Shown here piece after piece: positions 43,176 to 52,842 of a stretch of 64,000 nucleotides of DNA. Each line of letters begins with the position of its first letter. The first letter of the stretch is position 1. The DNA comes from Planotetraspora thailandica (GTDB lineage: Bacteria > Actinomycetota > Actinomycetes > Streptosporangiales > Streptosporangiaceae): positions 1-64,000 of the forward strand of contig NZ_BOOR01000045.1 in the NCBI RefSeq assembly GCF_016863335.1. Reading direction: 5' to 3'. The position numbers were made by a program, and so were the translations under genes. The notes below the pieces were generated by a model that was not told the origin of the DNA, did not search any database, and worked only from the letters and a program-made list of their open reading frames with translations.

Positions 43176-46100
43176 TTGCGCACCTGGAGAGGACCGGAAC
43201 CGCGGCCATGGCCGCGGGTACGCGCCGGCGGCCGTCATGTCGCCCTCCTCGTCACCGTTTTACTCGCCGTGCTGACACTCGGCGCGGCGCCCTCGTCCGC
43301 CGCCACGTCAGCCGCCACGCCACCCGCCGCCGGTCAGAGTGCGTCCGGCAGCACGTCAGGCAGCACGGCGGAGCAGCCGCAACCGTTATGTGACGCGCCG
43401 GCCGAAGGCCGGTTCAGCTGCTTCGCGCTGCGCCGTCCCCGCCCGGCGGGGCAGTCGCAGAAGCGGGTGAGCGCGGCGGTCGCGCCCGACGGCTACGGCC
43501 CCGCCGACCTGATCGGCGCCTACCGGCTGCCCGCCGACGGCGGCGCCGGCCAGACCGTCGCCATCGTCGACGCCTTCGACGCGCCGACCGCCGAAGCCGA
43601 CCTCGCCGTCTACCGTGCGCAGTACGGCCTGCCGCCGTGCACGACCGCGAACGGGTGTTTCCGCAAGGTCGACCAGCGCGGCGGCACCGACTACCCGGTG
43701 CCCGACGGCGGGTGGGCCGGTGAGATCGCGCTCGACCTCGACATGGTCTCGGCCGTCGCGCCCCGGGCGGACATCCTGCTCGTCGAGGCCGACTCGAACT
43801 ACCCCGACGACCTCGGCGCGGCCGTTGACCAGGCGGTCGCGATGGGCGCCAAGTTCGTCTCCAACTCCTACGGCACCGACCGCGAATACCCGGACGACGC
43901 CACCCTCGACGTGCACTACAACCACCCCGGGGTCGCGATCGTCGCCTCCTCCGGCGACTACGGCTACGGCGTCTCCTATCCGGCGGCCTCGCCGTACGTC
44001 ACGGCGGTGGGCGGCACGTCCCTGGTCCGCGACTCCAGCGCACGAGGCTGGTCGGAGACCGTGTGGAACTCGTCCTGGCTCTCGTCGGGCGAGGAGCGCT
44101 GGGGCGCCGCGGGTTCTGGCTGCTCCGTCTACGGCGCCAAGCCCGGCTTCCAGTCCGACCCGGGCTGCCCCGGGCGCACCGTCGCCGACGTGTCCGCCGT
44201 GGCCGACCCGGTCACGGGCGTGGCGGTCTACAACAGCTACTCCGACACCGGGTGGAGCGTGTACGGCGGCACCAGCGCGTCCTCGCCCATCATCGCCGGC
44301 GTCTACGCGATCGCCGGAACCCCGGTGCAGGGCACCGACGCCAACTCCTACGTGTACGCCAACCGTGGCGGGCTCAACGACGTCGTCTCGGGTGACAACG
44401 CGAGCTGCCCCGCGGGGCTCTGCGGCTTCGGCACGACGCCGTCGTGCGATCCCTCCTACCTGTGCGTGGCGGGCGCGGGCTACGACGGCCCGACCGGGCT
44501 CGGCACCCCCAGCGGAGTCGCGTCCTTCCGGGGCGGCCCGCACGGCACGATCGCCGGCACGGTGACCGACGCCACCACCAAGGCGCCCATCCCGGGTGCT
44601 CTGGTGTCGTTCGGCGCGTATTCCGCGACGTCGGGACCCGACGGCGGCTACCGCCTGTCGATCCCCGCGGGCGACTACACGGGCACCGTCGGCGCGTACG
44701 GCTACAAGCAGGCGTCCATCGAGAAAGCCACTCTCGGCGACGGGGCGACCCTCACCCGTGACGTGGCGCTCGAACCCCTTCCGTCGCAGACCGTCTCCGG
44801 CACGGTCACCGACGGTGGCGGCCACGGATGGCCGATGTACGCCAAGGTCGGCGTCGCCGGAGTGCCGGGAGCCCCCGTCTGGACCGACCCGGTGACCGGC
44901 GTCTACCGCGTGAAGCTCCCGCAGGGCGTCACCTACGCCCTCACCGTCACGGCCGCCTACCCCGGCTACCTGCCCGCGACGGCGAGCGTGACCGTGGGGA
45001 CCAAGCCGGTGACGGCGAACGTCGCGATCCCCGTGGACGCGCAGAAGGCGTCCGCGCCGGGGTACACGCTGACCTACCACGGCGGAGGCGTGCAGCCCTT
45101 CGACGACCGCTCGGCGCCCGCCGGGTGGACCGTGAAGAACAACAACGACAACGGCGGATGGCAGTTCGACGACCCGCTCGGCAGGGGGAACCAGACCGGC
45201 GGCGGAGGCGGATTCGCCATCGTCGACGACTTCCACCTCGGCTGGGCCCAGGTCGACACCGAGCTGCGCAGCCCCTCCTACGACCTGTCGAAGGAGAAGG
45301 ACCCGGTCGTCGAGTTCGAGACGCATTTCCCGCCCTTCCAGCGGCTCGACACCCCCAAGGCGGACGTGGACGTCAGCACCGACGGCGGCTCCACCTGGAC
45401 CACGGTGTGGACCGCACCCGACACCGTGAACGGGCCGGCACACGAGTCGGTCTCCCTCAAGGCATACGCGGGCAGGAGCGACGTGCGGCTGCGGTTCCAC
45501 TACGCGGGCGGCCTCGGCAACATCTGGGAGGTCGACAAGGTCGCCGTCGGCACCCGCACGTTCGCGCCCGCGCCGGGCGGTTTGGTCGTCGGCCAGGTGA
45601 CCGACGCGAACACCGGGGCCGGCGTGGTCGGCGCCACCGTGTCAGGCGGATCACCGGGGGAGCGCGCGATCAGCGTGCCGACCCCCGACGACCTCACCCT
45701 GGGCGACGGCCTCTACTGGCTCTTCTCGCCGAAGGGAGAGCGGAAGATCACGGCGGAGAAGGCCGCCTTCCACTACCCGGCCCTGACCGAGCACGTGAAG
45801 GTCTCCGGCGGCGTCACCCGGGCCGACTTCGCCCTGAAGGCGGGCAGGCTCGCGGTCGCGCCGGCGGCACTGGACGCCCCGGTCACCTGGGGGAGCAGCC
45901 GTACGCTCACGTTCACCGTCCGCAACACCGGTGCGGGGCCCGCCACGTTCAGGCTCGGTGAACGACCCGGTTCCGCCCAGCCGGAGGCGGGGGCGTCCGC
46001 CCCGGTCAACCGGGTGAAGGTGCCGAAGGAGCAGGCCACCGCCGACGGCGGCACCGGAGCCCCGGTGCCCGGCGCGCGCAGCACACAGCCCGCCGGCACG

Positions 46101-47444
46101 GCCTGGCGCCCGGTCGCCGACCTGCCCGTGCAGGGCACCGGCATGGTCGCCGGCGCTTACAACGGCAAGCTGTACGCCGGGCTCGGAAACACCGGGCAGG
46201 GCACCACCTTCTCCAACTCTTTCAGCTCCTATGACCCGGCCACGGACTCGTGGACCACGCTGACCAGCCCCTGGTACCGGCGGTGGGCGGCCGCGGGAGC
46301 GTTCGTCGACGGACGCTTCTACGTGACGTCGGGCCGCGACAGCATGGGCGGCACCGTCGCCGCCACGGAGGCCTACGACCCGAAGGCCGACTCCTGGCAG
46401 ACGCTCGCGCCGAACCCCGAACCGTACGGCTCCTCCGGCGTCGCCACGCTGGACGGCAAGTTGTATCTGGTCGGGGGTTGCCGCCAGGGCGACTTCGGAT
46501 CCGAGAATTGCAACAACAACACCGTCATGGTCTACGACCCGGCGGCCGACCACTGGTCCAAGGCCGCGCCGTACCCTGCGGGCGCCGCCTACCTGTCGTG
46601 CGGCGGCATCGACGGCAAGGTCTACTGCGCGGGCGGCATCGCGACGACCGCGGGCTACGCCTACGACCCGGCCGCGAACTCCTGGTCGCCGATCGCCGGC
46701 ATGCCGCTGGACCTCATGGGCTCGGCCTACGCCGTGGCCAACGGGCGACTCCTCGTCTCCACCGGCTACAGCTACGGGCTCGGCGCCGACACCAATGAGG
46801 GATTCGCCTACGATCCGGCGGCCGACGCGTGGAGCCCACTGCCCAACGCCGGCGTGACCGTCTCGGGCGCGGCAGGAGCACCCGGGTTCTACCTGGTCGG
46901 CGGCACCGACCCCGCCACCGGACAGCCGTCCACCCGCGTGGAGACGCTGCCCGGCTATGACCGGCCGTACGCCGACGTGCCGTGGTTGTCGGCGCGAGCG
47001 GGCACGACCCGCCTCGCGCCCGGCAAGAGCACCACCGTCACGGTGACACTCGACGCCGACCCCCGGACCACCTCGATGCTCACGGACTACACGGCGGCCG
47101 TGACCGTCGCGGGCGACACCCCCTACACGTCGCAGGCGGTGCCGGTGACGATGCGGGTGCGGCCTCCCGCGTCCTGGGGCCGGCTCTCCGGGACGGTCCG
47201 CGAGACCGGCGGGCGGGCCGTCGCCGGTGCGACGGTCACGCTGCAGACGGAGCGCGGCACACACACCGTGACACACACCGTGACGACGGGCGCCGACGGC
47301 GGCTACGAGATCTGGCTCGCCCACGCAGGAGACTCCGTACGCGTGACCGTGACGGCGCCGGGCCATCGCGCGGCGACCGGGCTCGTGCGCATAAAGGGAG
47401 GTGACACCGCGGTCAGGGACTTCACGCTGCAGCCCGCCTCCTGA
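43176..47444 (+). CDS. Secreted S53 (sedolisin) peptidase with kelch and carboxypeptidase-regulatory-like domains
   Basis: 1422 residues from a TTG start. Signal peptide at about 20-43. The S53 domain (about 95-455) has the catalytic acids E183 and D187 (GEIALDLD), the oxyanion Asp in SSGDYG (D261) and the nucleophile in GGTSASS (S367). Then follow carboxypeptidase-regulatory-like beta domains (TIAGTVTD, TVSGTVTD), a MAM-like or beta-sandwich segment near 640-790, a third regulatory-like domain, and six or so kelch repeats (about 950-1240; YDPATDSW, YDPKADSW, YDPAADHW, YDPAANSW, YDPAADAW). A last regulatory-like domain ends the chain. Probably digests proteins outside the cell at low pH; the kelch propeller may bind substrate. 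It carries a TTA codon at 43386-43388. Confidence 0.88.
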   Translation: MRTWRGPEPRPWPRVRAGGRHVALLVTVLLAVLTLGAAPSSAATSAATPPAAGQSASGSTSGSTAEQPQPLCDAPAEGRFSCFALRRPRPAGQSQKRVSAAVAPDGYGPADLIGAYRLPADGGAGQTVAIVDAFDAPTAEADLAVYRAQYGLPPCTTANGCFRKVDQRGGTDYPVPDGGWAGEIALDLDMVSAVAPRADILLVEADSNYPDDLGAAVDQAVAMGAKFVSNSYGTDREYPDDATLDVHYNHPGVAIVASSGDYGYGVSYPAASPYVTAVGGTSLVRDSSARGWSETVWNSSWLSSGEERWGAAGSGCSVYGAKPGFQSDPGCPGRTVADVSAVADPVTGVAVYNSYSDTGWSVYGGTSASSPIIAGVYAIAGTPVQGTDANSYVYANRGGLNDVVSGDNASCPAGLCGFGTTPSCDPSYLCVAGAGYDGPTGLGTPSGVASFRGGPHGTIAGTVTDATTKAPIPGALVSFGAYSATSGPDGGYRLSIPAGDYTGTVGAYGYKQASIEKATLGDGATLTRDVALEPLPSQTVSGTVTDGGGHGWPMYAKVGVAGVPGAPVWTDPVTGVYRVKLPQGVTYALTVTAAYPGYLPATASVTVGTKPVTANVAIPVDAQKASAPGYTLTYHGGGVQPFDDRSAPAGWTVKNNNDNGGWQFDDPLGRGNQTGGGGGFAIVDDFHLGWAQVDTELRSPSYDLSKEKDPVVEFETHFPPFQRLDTPKADVDVSTDGGSTWTTVWTAPDTVNGPAHESVSLKAYAGRSDVRLRFHYAGGLGNIWEVDKVAVGTRTFAPAPGGLVVGQVTDANTGAGVVGATVSGGSPGERAISVPTPDDLTLGDGLYWLFSPKGERKITAEKAAFHYPALTEHVKVSGGVTRADFALKAGRLAVAPAALDAPVTWGSSRTLTFTVRNTGAGPATFRLGERPGSAQPEAGASAPVNRVKVPKEQATADGGTGAPVPGARSTQPAGTAWRPVADLPVQGTGMVAGAYNGKLYAGLGNTGQGTTFSNSFSSYDPATDSWTTLTSPWYRRWAAAGAFVDGRFYVTSGRDSMGGTVAATEAYDPKADSWQTLAPNPEPYGSSGVATLDGKLYLVGGCRQGDFGSENCNNNTVMVYDPAADHWSKAAPYPAGAAYLSCGGIDGKVYCAGGIATTAGYAYDPAANSWSPIAGMPLDLMGSAYAVANGRLLVSTGYSYGLGADTNEGFAYDPAADAWSPLPNAGVTVSGAAGAPGFYLVGGTDPATGQPSTRVETLPGYDRPYADVPWLSARAGTTRLAPGKSTTVTVTLDADPRTTSMLTDYTAAVTVAGDTPYTSQAVPVTMRVRPPASWGRLSGTVRETGGRAVAGATVTLQTERGTHTVTHTVTTGADGGYEIWLAHAGDSVRVTVTAPGHRAATGLVRIKGGDTAVRDFTLQPAS

Positions 47445-47465
47445 CCGCCGCCCTTCGACGACCGT

Positions 47466-47496
47466 CACAGGGTTCGACCAGCACAGGGTTCGACCA
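47466..47496. repeat. 15-bp direct repeat after the S53 gene
   Basis: CACAGGGTTCGACCA at 47466-47480 and again at 47482-47496, one base apart, with a third partial copy (CACAGG) after it. Non-coding; meaning unknown. Confidence 0.8.
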
Positions 47497-47504
47497 ACAC
47501 AGGG

Positions 47505-47532
47505 GCCCGGCCGGAACACCTTCCGGCCGGGC
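47505..47532. terminator. Bidirectional hairpin terminator between convergent genes
   Basis: GCCCGGCCGGAA (47505-47516) pairs perfectly with TTCCGGCCGGGC (47521-47532) around a CACC loop. It lies between the end of the S53 gene and the end of the regulator gene and can serve both. Confidence 0.8.
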
Positions 47533-47554
47533 ACCTCTCCTGATCAGGGCCCGC

Positions 47555-48607
47555 TCAGGCGCGCGCGTCCGGCTCCCACCAGCCGCGGCGCGCGGCCAGC
47601 ACCCCCGCCTGGAAGCGGCTGCTCGCGCCCAGCCGGATCATCAGCGCGTGGATGCGCCGCTGCACGGTGCGGTGGCTCATGTCGAGCTGACGGGCGATCG
47701 CCTCATCCGGCAGGCCGAGCGCGAGAAGCGACACGATCCTGCGTTCCTCCTCCGTGAGCGGCGTCTCGTTCGCGCCGGGACTTCGCGGGTTCACGGGGCC
47801 GCCGGAGACGCCGTGGGCCTGCGACGTCGCGGCATCGTCCGCGGCGACCTGCCCGGCCACGAACGGCATCGCCTGGTGCCACAACATCTCGAACAACGTC
47901 GACAGGGCGTCCAGCAGCGAGCACGGATGGACCAGGATGCACGAGTCGAGCACCCGGGGCGTGGCCCGCAGGGGGATCAGCCCCATGTCCTCGTCGCCGA
48001 GGATCATCTTCATGGGCACGTTGGCCAGGATCCGCACCTGTTCCCCGGAGGCCACGCTCAGCTCGATCTTCTGCGCCTGACCGGCCAGCCGGAGGGTGTC
48101 GCGTTCGTGGATGAAACGCCGGCGCACGCCGCCGTCCAGCACGTTCGCCATGGAGGAGATCATCTCGCCGTCGATCGCCCTGGCGTACGGCGGAGCGTCG
48201 ATGCCGCGGATGGCGGTCCTGGCGCGGCGGAGAAGCTGCTGGCCGGCTCGTGCGACGCCGTCAGGTCCGGAGATCACCTCGATCAGCTCGGCCGCGTCGC
48301 GTCCCGATCGGGTGCGATGCCGTTCGCCCAGGTGGTGGGCCAGCGCCCTGACCCGTTTGATGTCGTGCTCCCGTGCCAGGAGCAGGACCTCGATCGCGCT
48401 GTCCGGCGGCAGCGCGGTGTAGCGCACGGGCCTGCCGCTGACCCGGCAGATCAGGCCCCGATCCTCGAGCCGTCGCAGCACACCGGGGAGCGTCTCCCGG
48501 TCGACGGTGGTCAGGTCGGCGAGCTCGTCGACAGTGTGGGGCGCTCCCTCCACGAGCGCCAGATACGCCTCTTCACACCAGTGGTCGATCCCCAGGACTT
48601 CGAGCAC
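47555..48607 (-). CDS. TrmB/LuxR-type transcriptional regulator
   Basis: About 350 residues from a GTG at 48607 (AGAGGTGAC upstream); an ATG at 48739 would add 44 residues with no family look. The N-terminal winged helix (EEAYLALVEGAPHTVDELADLTTVDRETLPGVLRRLEDRGLI pattern) is TrmB-like. A middle sensor region (about 110-240) resembles the phospholipase-D-like or ligand part of this group. The C-terminal LuxR HTH reads LTEEERRIVSLLALGLPDEAIARQLDMS and RTVQRRIHALMIRLGA. This architecture is common in Streptomyces-type regulators of secondary or developmental genes. Target unknown. Confidence 0.85.
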   Translation of the reverse strand: MLEVLGIDHWCEEAYLALVEGAPHTVDELADLTTVDRETLPGVLRRLEDRGLICRVSGRPVRYTALPPDSAIEVLLLAREHDIKRVRALAHHLGERHRTRSGRDAAELIEVISGPDGVARAGQQLLRRARTAIRGIDAPPYARAIDGEMISSMANVLDGGVRRRFIHERDTLRLAGQAQKIELSVASGEQVRILANVPMKMILGDEDMGLIPLRATPRVLDSCILVHPCSLLDALSTLFEMLWHQAMPFVAGQVAADDAATSQAHGVSGGPVNPRSPGANETPLTEEERRIVSLLALGLPDEAIARQLDMSHRTVQRRIHALMIRLGASSRFQAGVLAARRGWWEPDARA

Positions 48608-48832
48608 CGTGTCACCTCTCAAGAAGCCGCCGTTTGCCGGGCGGTTCCCGCCGATTAACGCAGGATCGTAGAGGAGACGCCAAAGGGCTTTCCGCGTGCC
48701 CCGCCCCGATTGGGCGCGCTCCCACGCAGTGTGAGTCATCTCATTTGGCGATCTGGGGTGTTATATGGCGGTAACTCCCGTTGCCTGTGCATGCCCCGAT
48801 GCCGTGCCCCCAAGAAACGGATCCTCGTGGAA

Positions 48833-49120
48833 CAGACGACCGACCTTGGTTCGATCGCGGGAGCGCTGTAACGAAGAACTCCGGTGACCAGGGCGCCTAC
48901 CGCGCGATGCTCGGCGAGGGCTGGAAGATCAACGGCGCCGTCAACGGCGGCCTGCTGCTCGCCACCGCCGCCCGCGCGCTCTCAGAGGAACTCATGGGCG
49001 AGACCGGGCACGCCGATCCCGTCGTCGTCAGCGCGCACTATCTGTCGGCCTCCCGGCCCGGCCCGCCGACGCCGGCCGCCTCGTCGCACAGGGCCGGCAA
49101 CTCGCCGCGGTGCCCCGCAG
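48833..49120 (+). pseudogene. Truncated acyl-CoA thioesterase remnant
   Basis: The frame around 48850-49060 encodes FDRGSAVTKNSGDQGAYRAM, then GWKINGAVNGGLLLATAARAL and DPVVVSAHYLSASRPG. This is the start of a 260-residue double-hotdog thioesterase (TesB/4HBT_3 type). At about 49062 the frame breaks; homologous coding continues two bases shifted (ADAGRLVAQGRQLAAVPRS) and then meets a stop at 49122. Some 170 residues are absent, and the end of the kinase gene adjoins directly. A frameshift plus deletion has destroyed it. Confidence 0.7.
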
Positions 49121-50077
49121 CTAGATTCCCGCGGCGCTTTCCGCCTCCTCCCAGGTGGCCTGGGCCGCGGTGCCGCCCGCCGCCCGGGCCGACAGGGAGC
49201 CGCACGCCGCCGCGAACCGCAGCGCGGCGCCCAGCGGCAGCCCCCGCAGGCGGGCCGCCACGAAGCCCGCGTCGAAGCTGTCGCCTGCCCCGACGGTGTC
49301 GACGGGGGTGACGGGCACCGCCGGAGCGTCGATGGCCATGTAGCCGTCCCAGCTCAGCACGCCGTCCTGGCCGCGCTTGACCACCGGAAGGACGCCTCGT
49401 GCGGCCAGGTCGCGCGCCGCGTCCCGCACGTCGCCACCGCCGCTGATCGCCAGCGCTTCGGCCTCGTTGGGGAGCAGCACGTCGGTCTCGGCCAGGACGC
49501 CGTCCAGCCCCGCCCACGCGCCTGACGGGTCGTCGTTGGTGTCGAGCGAGGTCACCGCCCCGTTCGCGCGGGTCGCCGAGAAGAGGGACGGCAGGTCCGC
49601 CGCCAGCCGCGGCTGCAGGAAGAACGAGGCCGCGTGCACGTGCCGAGCGGACGCGAGCAGTTTCCGCGGAACGTCGCGCCCCGAGAGGTACGGCAGGCAG
49701 CCCGGTGCGGTCAGGATCGCCCGGTCACCGTGCCGGTCTCCCTGTTCGCCTGCATCCTCGACTACTGGGCCCTCGACGAGCACGACCGTCATGGCGGTCG
49801 GCCTCGACGGGTCGATGACGCATGCCGACACGTCGACGCCCCGGGCCTCCAGCGAGGAGAGCATGAACCGGCCCGCCTCGTCGTCTCCGACCCTGCCCAC
49901 GAAGGCCGTGCGCAGTCCGAGCCGTGCCGCGCCGCAGGCCATGATCGCGCCGGAGCCGCCGACCGTGAGCACGCCGGTGTCGACGAGTTCCTCCCGCTGG
50001 CCGTACGCGGGGACGCGCGGAACGCCGGACAGGATCACGTCGGGGTTGGCGTCGCCTATCACGAGGAGGTCATACAT
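49121..50077 (-). CDS. PfkB-family carbohydrate kinase
   Basis: 318 residues from ATG 50077 (GGGAG upstream); a longer frame to 50140 has no family match. It shows the N-terminal VIGDANPDVILSGVPRVP, the glycine-rich GGSGAIMACGAARLGL and the C-terminal signature VDTVGAGDSFDAGFVAARL with the catalytic Asp. PfkB enzymes phosphorylate sugars, nucleosides or sugar phosphates. The neighbours (GH4, ABC importer, aldolase, second kinase) imply a role in the catabolism of an imported oligosaccharide. It is divergent from the GH4 gene and shares an operator region with it. Confidence 0.9.
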   Translation of the reverse strand: MYDLLVIGDANPDVILSGVPRVPAYGQREELVDTGVLTVGGSGAIMACGAARLGLRTAFVGRVGDDEAGRFMLSSLEARGVDVSACVIDPSRPTAMTVVLVEGPVVEDAGEQGDRHGDRAILTAPGCLPYLSGRDVPRKLLASARHVHAASFFLQPRLAADLPSLFSATRANGAVTSLDTNDDPSGAWAGLDGVLAETDVLLPNEAEALAISGGGDVRDAARDLAARGVLPVVKRGQDGVLSWDGYMAIDAPAVPVTPVDTVGAGDSFDAGFVAARLRGLPLGAALRFAAACGSLSARAAGGTAAQATWEEAESAAGI

Positions 50078-50105
50078 CGCGCAAAGCTCCCGTTTCATGC
50101 GAATT

Positions 50106-50121
50106 AATGCTCGAAAGCATT
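50106..50121. promoter_or_regulatory. Inverted repeat operator between PfkB and GH4 genes
   Basis: AATGCT-CGAA-AGCATT has perfect six-base arms. CGAA-type repeats continue to 50136 (CGAACGAAAAC), a pattern seen in DeoR-family sites. Related half sites (GCATTAATGC) lie before the 1-PFK-like gene at 57855-57864, suggesting one regulator for both ends of the sugar locus. Confidence 0.55.
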
Positions 50122-50280
50122 GCCAATCGAACGAAAACAAGCAAGTCTTGACCCCAAGTCACGAGGGAGGAGCCCGACCGGGGCGTGTCGCTCCCGCCGC
50201 ATCGGTGGATGCCTGCCGCGTGGCCCGCCGTGGTGCCTGAACCACCCGGGTGGCCCCCCCACCTGCAAGGAGCTGACCAA

Positions 50281-51564
50281 TTGAAGATCGTTTTTGTCGG
50301 CGCCGGCAGCGTCGTCTTCACGCAGGGCCTGCTGGCCGACCTGGCGAGCTTCCCCGAGCTCGCCGGCAGCGAGATAGCGCTTCATGACATCTCCACCGAG
50401 CGGCTGGCCGTCGCGGAGGCAGGAGCACGGAGGATCACGGGCGGCGGGCGCACCGGGCTCACCGTCACCGCCCATCTCGACCGGCGCGCGGCGCTGGACG
50501 GGGCCGACTTCGTGATCAACATGGTCCAGGTGGGCATGCTCGCGGCCACCGTCACGGACTTCGCGATCCCTGCGTCGTACGGCCTGCGCCAGACCATCGG
50601 CGACACCCTCGGCGTCGGAGGGATCTTCAGGGCGCTGCGCACCTTCCCCTTCCTGGACGAGCTGGCCGCCGACATCACCGCGGTATGCCCCGACGCGTGG
50701 CTGCTCAACTACACCAACCCGATGGCCATGAACGTCACCTACCTGTCCCGGCTGCTGCCCCGGGTGGTCGGGTTGTGCCACTCGGTCCACTGGACGATGG
50801 ACGGCCTGGCCGGCCTGGTCGGCGTCCCGTACGACGAGGTGGACTACCTGTGCGCGGGCGTCAACCACCAGTCCTGGGTGCTGCGCTTCTCTCATCGCGG
50901 GGAGGACCTGTACCCGCGGCTGGACGCGGCCATCGAGAAGGACCCCGAGCTGCGGCGGCGGGTGCGGGTCGACATGTACCGCAGGCTCGGTTACTACCCG
51001 ACCGAGTCGAGCGAGCACTCCGCCGAATACGTCCCCTGGTACCTCCGGCATGACGGCGAGGTCGAGCGGCTGCGGCTGAAGGCGGGCGAGTACGTCCAGA
51101 TCAGCGAGGAGAACGTCGCCAGCTACGAGCGGGCGCGCGCGGGCGACTTCGACCCCGTCGAGGCCAGCATGGAATACGCGCCGCAGATCATCCACGCCAT
51201 GGTGACCGGCCGCCCCCGCGTGGTGTACGGCAACCTGCCCAACCACGGGCTGATCTCCAACCTGCCGCCGGGATTCGCGGTCGAGGTGCCCTGCCTGGTG
51301 GACCGGCTCGGCGTGCACCCGACGGCCGTCGGGGACCTGCCGCCGCAGTGCGCGGCGCTCAACAACGCGTTCGCCTCCGTGGGCGACCTCACCGTCCGCG
51401 CCGCCGTCGAAGGGCGGCCCGACCACATCCGCCACGCCGCGATGCTCGACCCCAACACCGCGGCGACCCTCACCCTGGACCAGATCTGGGCGCTGTGCGA
51501 CGACATGGTCCGTGCGCACTCCGACCTGCTGCCCGAATCGCTCCGAGAGGAGATGCAGCCATGA
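50281..51564 (+). CDS. GH4-family glycosidase (alpha-galactosidase/alpha-glucosidase type)
   Basis: 427 residues from a TTG start with AAGGAG ten bases upstream. Family GH4 uses NAD and Mn2+ in an unusual redox mechanism. The NAD loop is VFVGAGSVVFTQGL (4-17), then INMVQVGM, LLNYTNPMAMN, the metal-binding Cys-His in GLCHSVHW (about 160-167) and GVNHQSW. It is closer to the MelA-like alpha-glycosidases than to phospho-beta-glucosidases, judged from the CHSVHW and NHQSW motifs. It hydrolyses the sugar brought in by the ABC system encoded downstream, with ATGA coupling to the binding-protein gene. Confidence 0.88.
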   Translation: MKIVFVGAGSVVFTQGLLADLASFPELAGSEIALHDISTERLAVAEAGARRITGGGRTGLTVTAHLDRRAALDGADFVINMVQVGMLAATVTDFAIPASYGLRQTIGDTLGVGGIFRALRTFPFLDELAADITAVCPDAWLLNYTNPMAMNVTYLSRLLPRVVGLCHSVHWTMDGLAGLVGVPYDEVDYLCAGVNHQSWVLRFSHRGEDLYPRLDAAIEKDPELRRRVRVDMYRRLGYYPTESSEHSAEYVPWYLRHDGEVERLRLKAGEYVQISEENVASYERARAGDFDPVEASMEYAPQIIHAMVTGRPRVVYGNLPNHGLISNLPPGFAVEVPCLVDRLGVHPTAVGDLPPQCAALNNAFASVGDLTVRAAVEGRPDHIRHAAMLDPNTAATLTLDQIWALCDDMVRAHSDLLPESLREEMQP

Positions 51565-52841
51565 TTCGCAAGCTCGCACTCGTCTTCGCCGTCGTGCCGG
51601 CGCTCGCCCTGTCGGCGGCCTGCGGCGGCCAGTCCGGAGACGACGACGGCAAGGTCACGGTCGTCTGGTGGCACGGGCAGGCCGACGCCGAAGGCGACAT
51701 CCTCAAGGGCCTGGCCGACGAATACAACAAGTCTCACCCCGGCATCGAGGTCAAGCCCGAGGTCGGCACGACCAACGTCGACGACATGCTGCAGAAGGTC
51801 CAGGCCGCGCTGGCCGGCGGAGACCCGCCCGACATCGCGTACATGTACGGCTCCTGGTCGGCCACCCTGGCCGAAACGCCGCGGGTCGCCGACCTGTCCT
51901 CCCTGGTCAAGGACCCGTCGTTCGGATGGGACGACTTCTGGCCCGCCGAGCGGGAGGCGGCGACGGTCGACGGCAAGGTAATCGGCGTTCCGTCCGTGGT
52001 CGACAACCTGGGACTGATCTACAACAAGAAGCTCTTCGACGCGGCAGGCGTGGCCTACCCCACGAAGGACTGGACCTGGGACGACTTCCGGTCGGCGGCC
52101 AAGAGGCTGACCGACGCGTCCAAGGGCGTCTTCGGCACCTCCTACGTGGCCACCGGCGACGAGGACACCGTATGGCGGTTCTGGCCGATGCTCTGGCAGC
52201 AGGGAGGCTCGATTTTGAGCCCCGACGGAAAGAACGCCGCGTTCGCGACCCCGCAGGCCGTGCAGAGCCTTGAGCTGTGGCGGGCCATGGCCGTCGATGA
52301 CAAGTCCGTCTACCTGGACCAGAACGGTGAGAAGTTCCTGCCGCTCTTCTACAGCGGCAAGGTCGGCATGGAGATCGCCGGCCCCTGGGCGATGCGCGAC
52401 CTGGCCGACCACAAGGTGGACTACGGCGTGGTGCCGCTGCCCGGATACGGCGGAAACCACCAGACAATCTCAGGCCCGGACAACTGGGTCGTCTTCGACA
52501 ACGGCTCGAAGCGGGCGCAGGCGGCCAAGGACTTCCTTGCCTGGCTGACCAAGCCGGAGCAGGACGCGCGGTGGTCGCTCGGCTCGGGCAACCTGCCGAT
52601 CCGCCAGGCCACGTCGAAGCTGCCGGCCTACAAGGAGTTCGCCAAGCAGTACCTCGGAGCGGACGCCTTCCTGGCCAATCAAGACAACGCCGTACAGGCC
52701 CGGCCGTCCATCACGTCTTATCCGGATATTTCGGCAAAAATCGGTGACGCCATCGACCGTGTCCTCCTCGGCCAGGCCACGGCGCAGGAGGCGCTGACCG
52801 GCGCCGCCGCGGAGGCGGACAAGATCCTGGCGAAGGGCTGA
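51561..52841 (+). CDS. ABC sugar-binding lipoprotein
   Basis: 426 residues. Lipobox ALSAACGG puts the lipid on C21. Mature protein starts KVTVVWWHGQADAEG and shows the CUT1 binding-protein pattern: DMLQKVQAALAGGDPPDIAYMYGSW, the WDDFRSAAKRLTD helix and SGPDNWVVFDNG near the end. It feeds the following two permeases. The sugar is presumably the GH4 substrate, an alpha-linked oligosaccharide. Confidence 0.92.
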   Translation: MIRKLALVFAVVPALALSAACGGQSGDDDGKVTVVWWHGQADAEGDILKGLADEYNKSHPGIEVKPEVGTTNVDDMLQKVQAALAGGDPPDIAYMYGSWSATLAETPRVADLSSLVKDPSFGWDDFWPAEREAATVDGKVIGVPSVVDNLGLIYNKKLFDAAGVAYPTKDWTWDDFRSAAKRLTDASKGVFGTSYVATGDEDTVWRFWPMLWQQGGSILSPDGKNAAFATPQAVQSLELWRAMAVDDKSVYLDQNGEKFLPLFYSGKVGMEIAGPWAMRDLADHKVDYGVVPLPGYGGNHQTISGPDNWVVFDNGSKRAQAAKDFLAWLTKPEQDARWSLGSGNLPIRQATSKLPAYKEFAKQYLGADAFLANQDNAVQARPSITSYPDISAKIGDAIDRVLLGQATAQEALTGAAAEADKILAKG

Positions 52842-52842
52842 C

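Noticed and set aside
49121-49517. Plus-strand continuation of the thioesterase frame into the PfkB region
   Set aside because: Beyond about 49120 the plus-strand frames have no thioesterase similarity, while the minus strand has the full PfkB signature.
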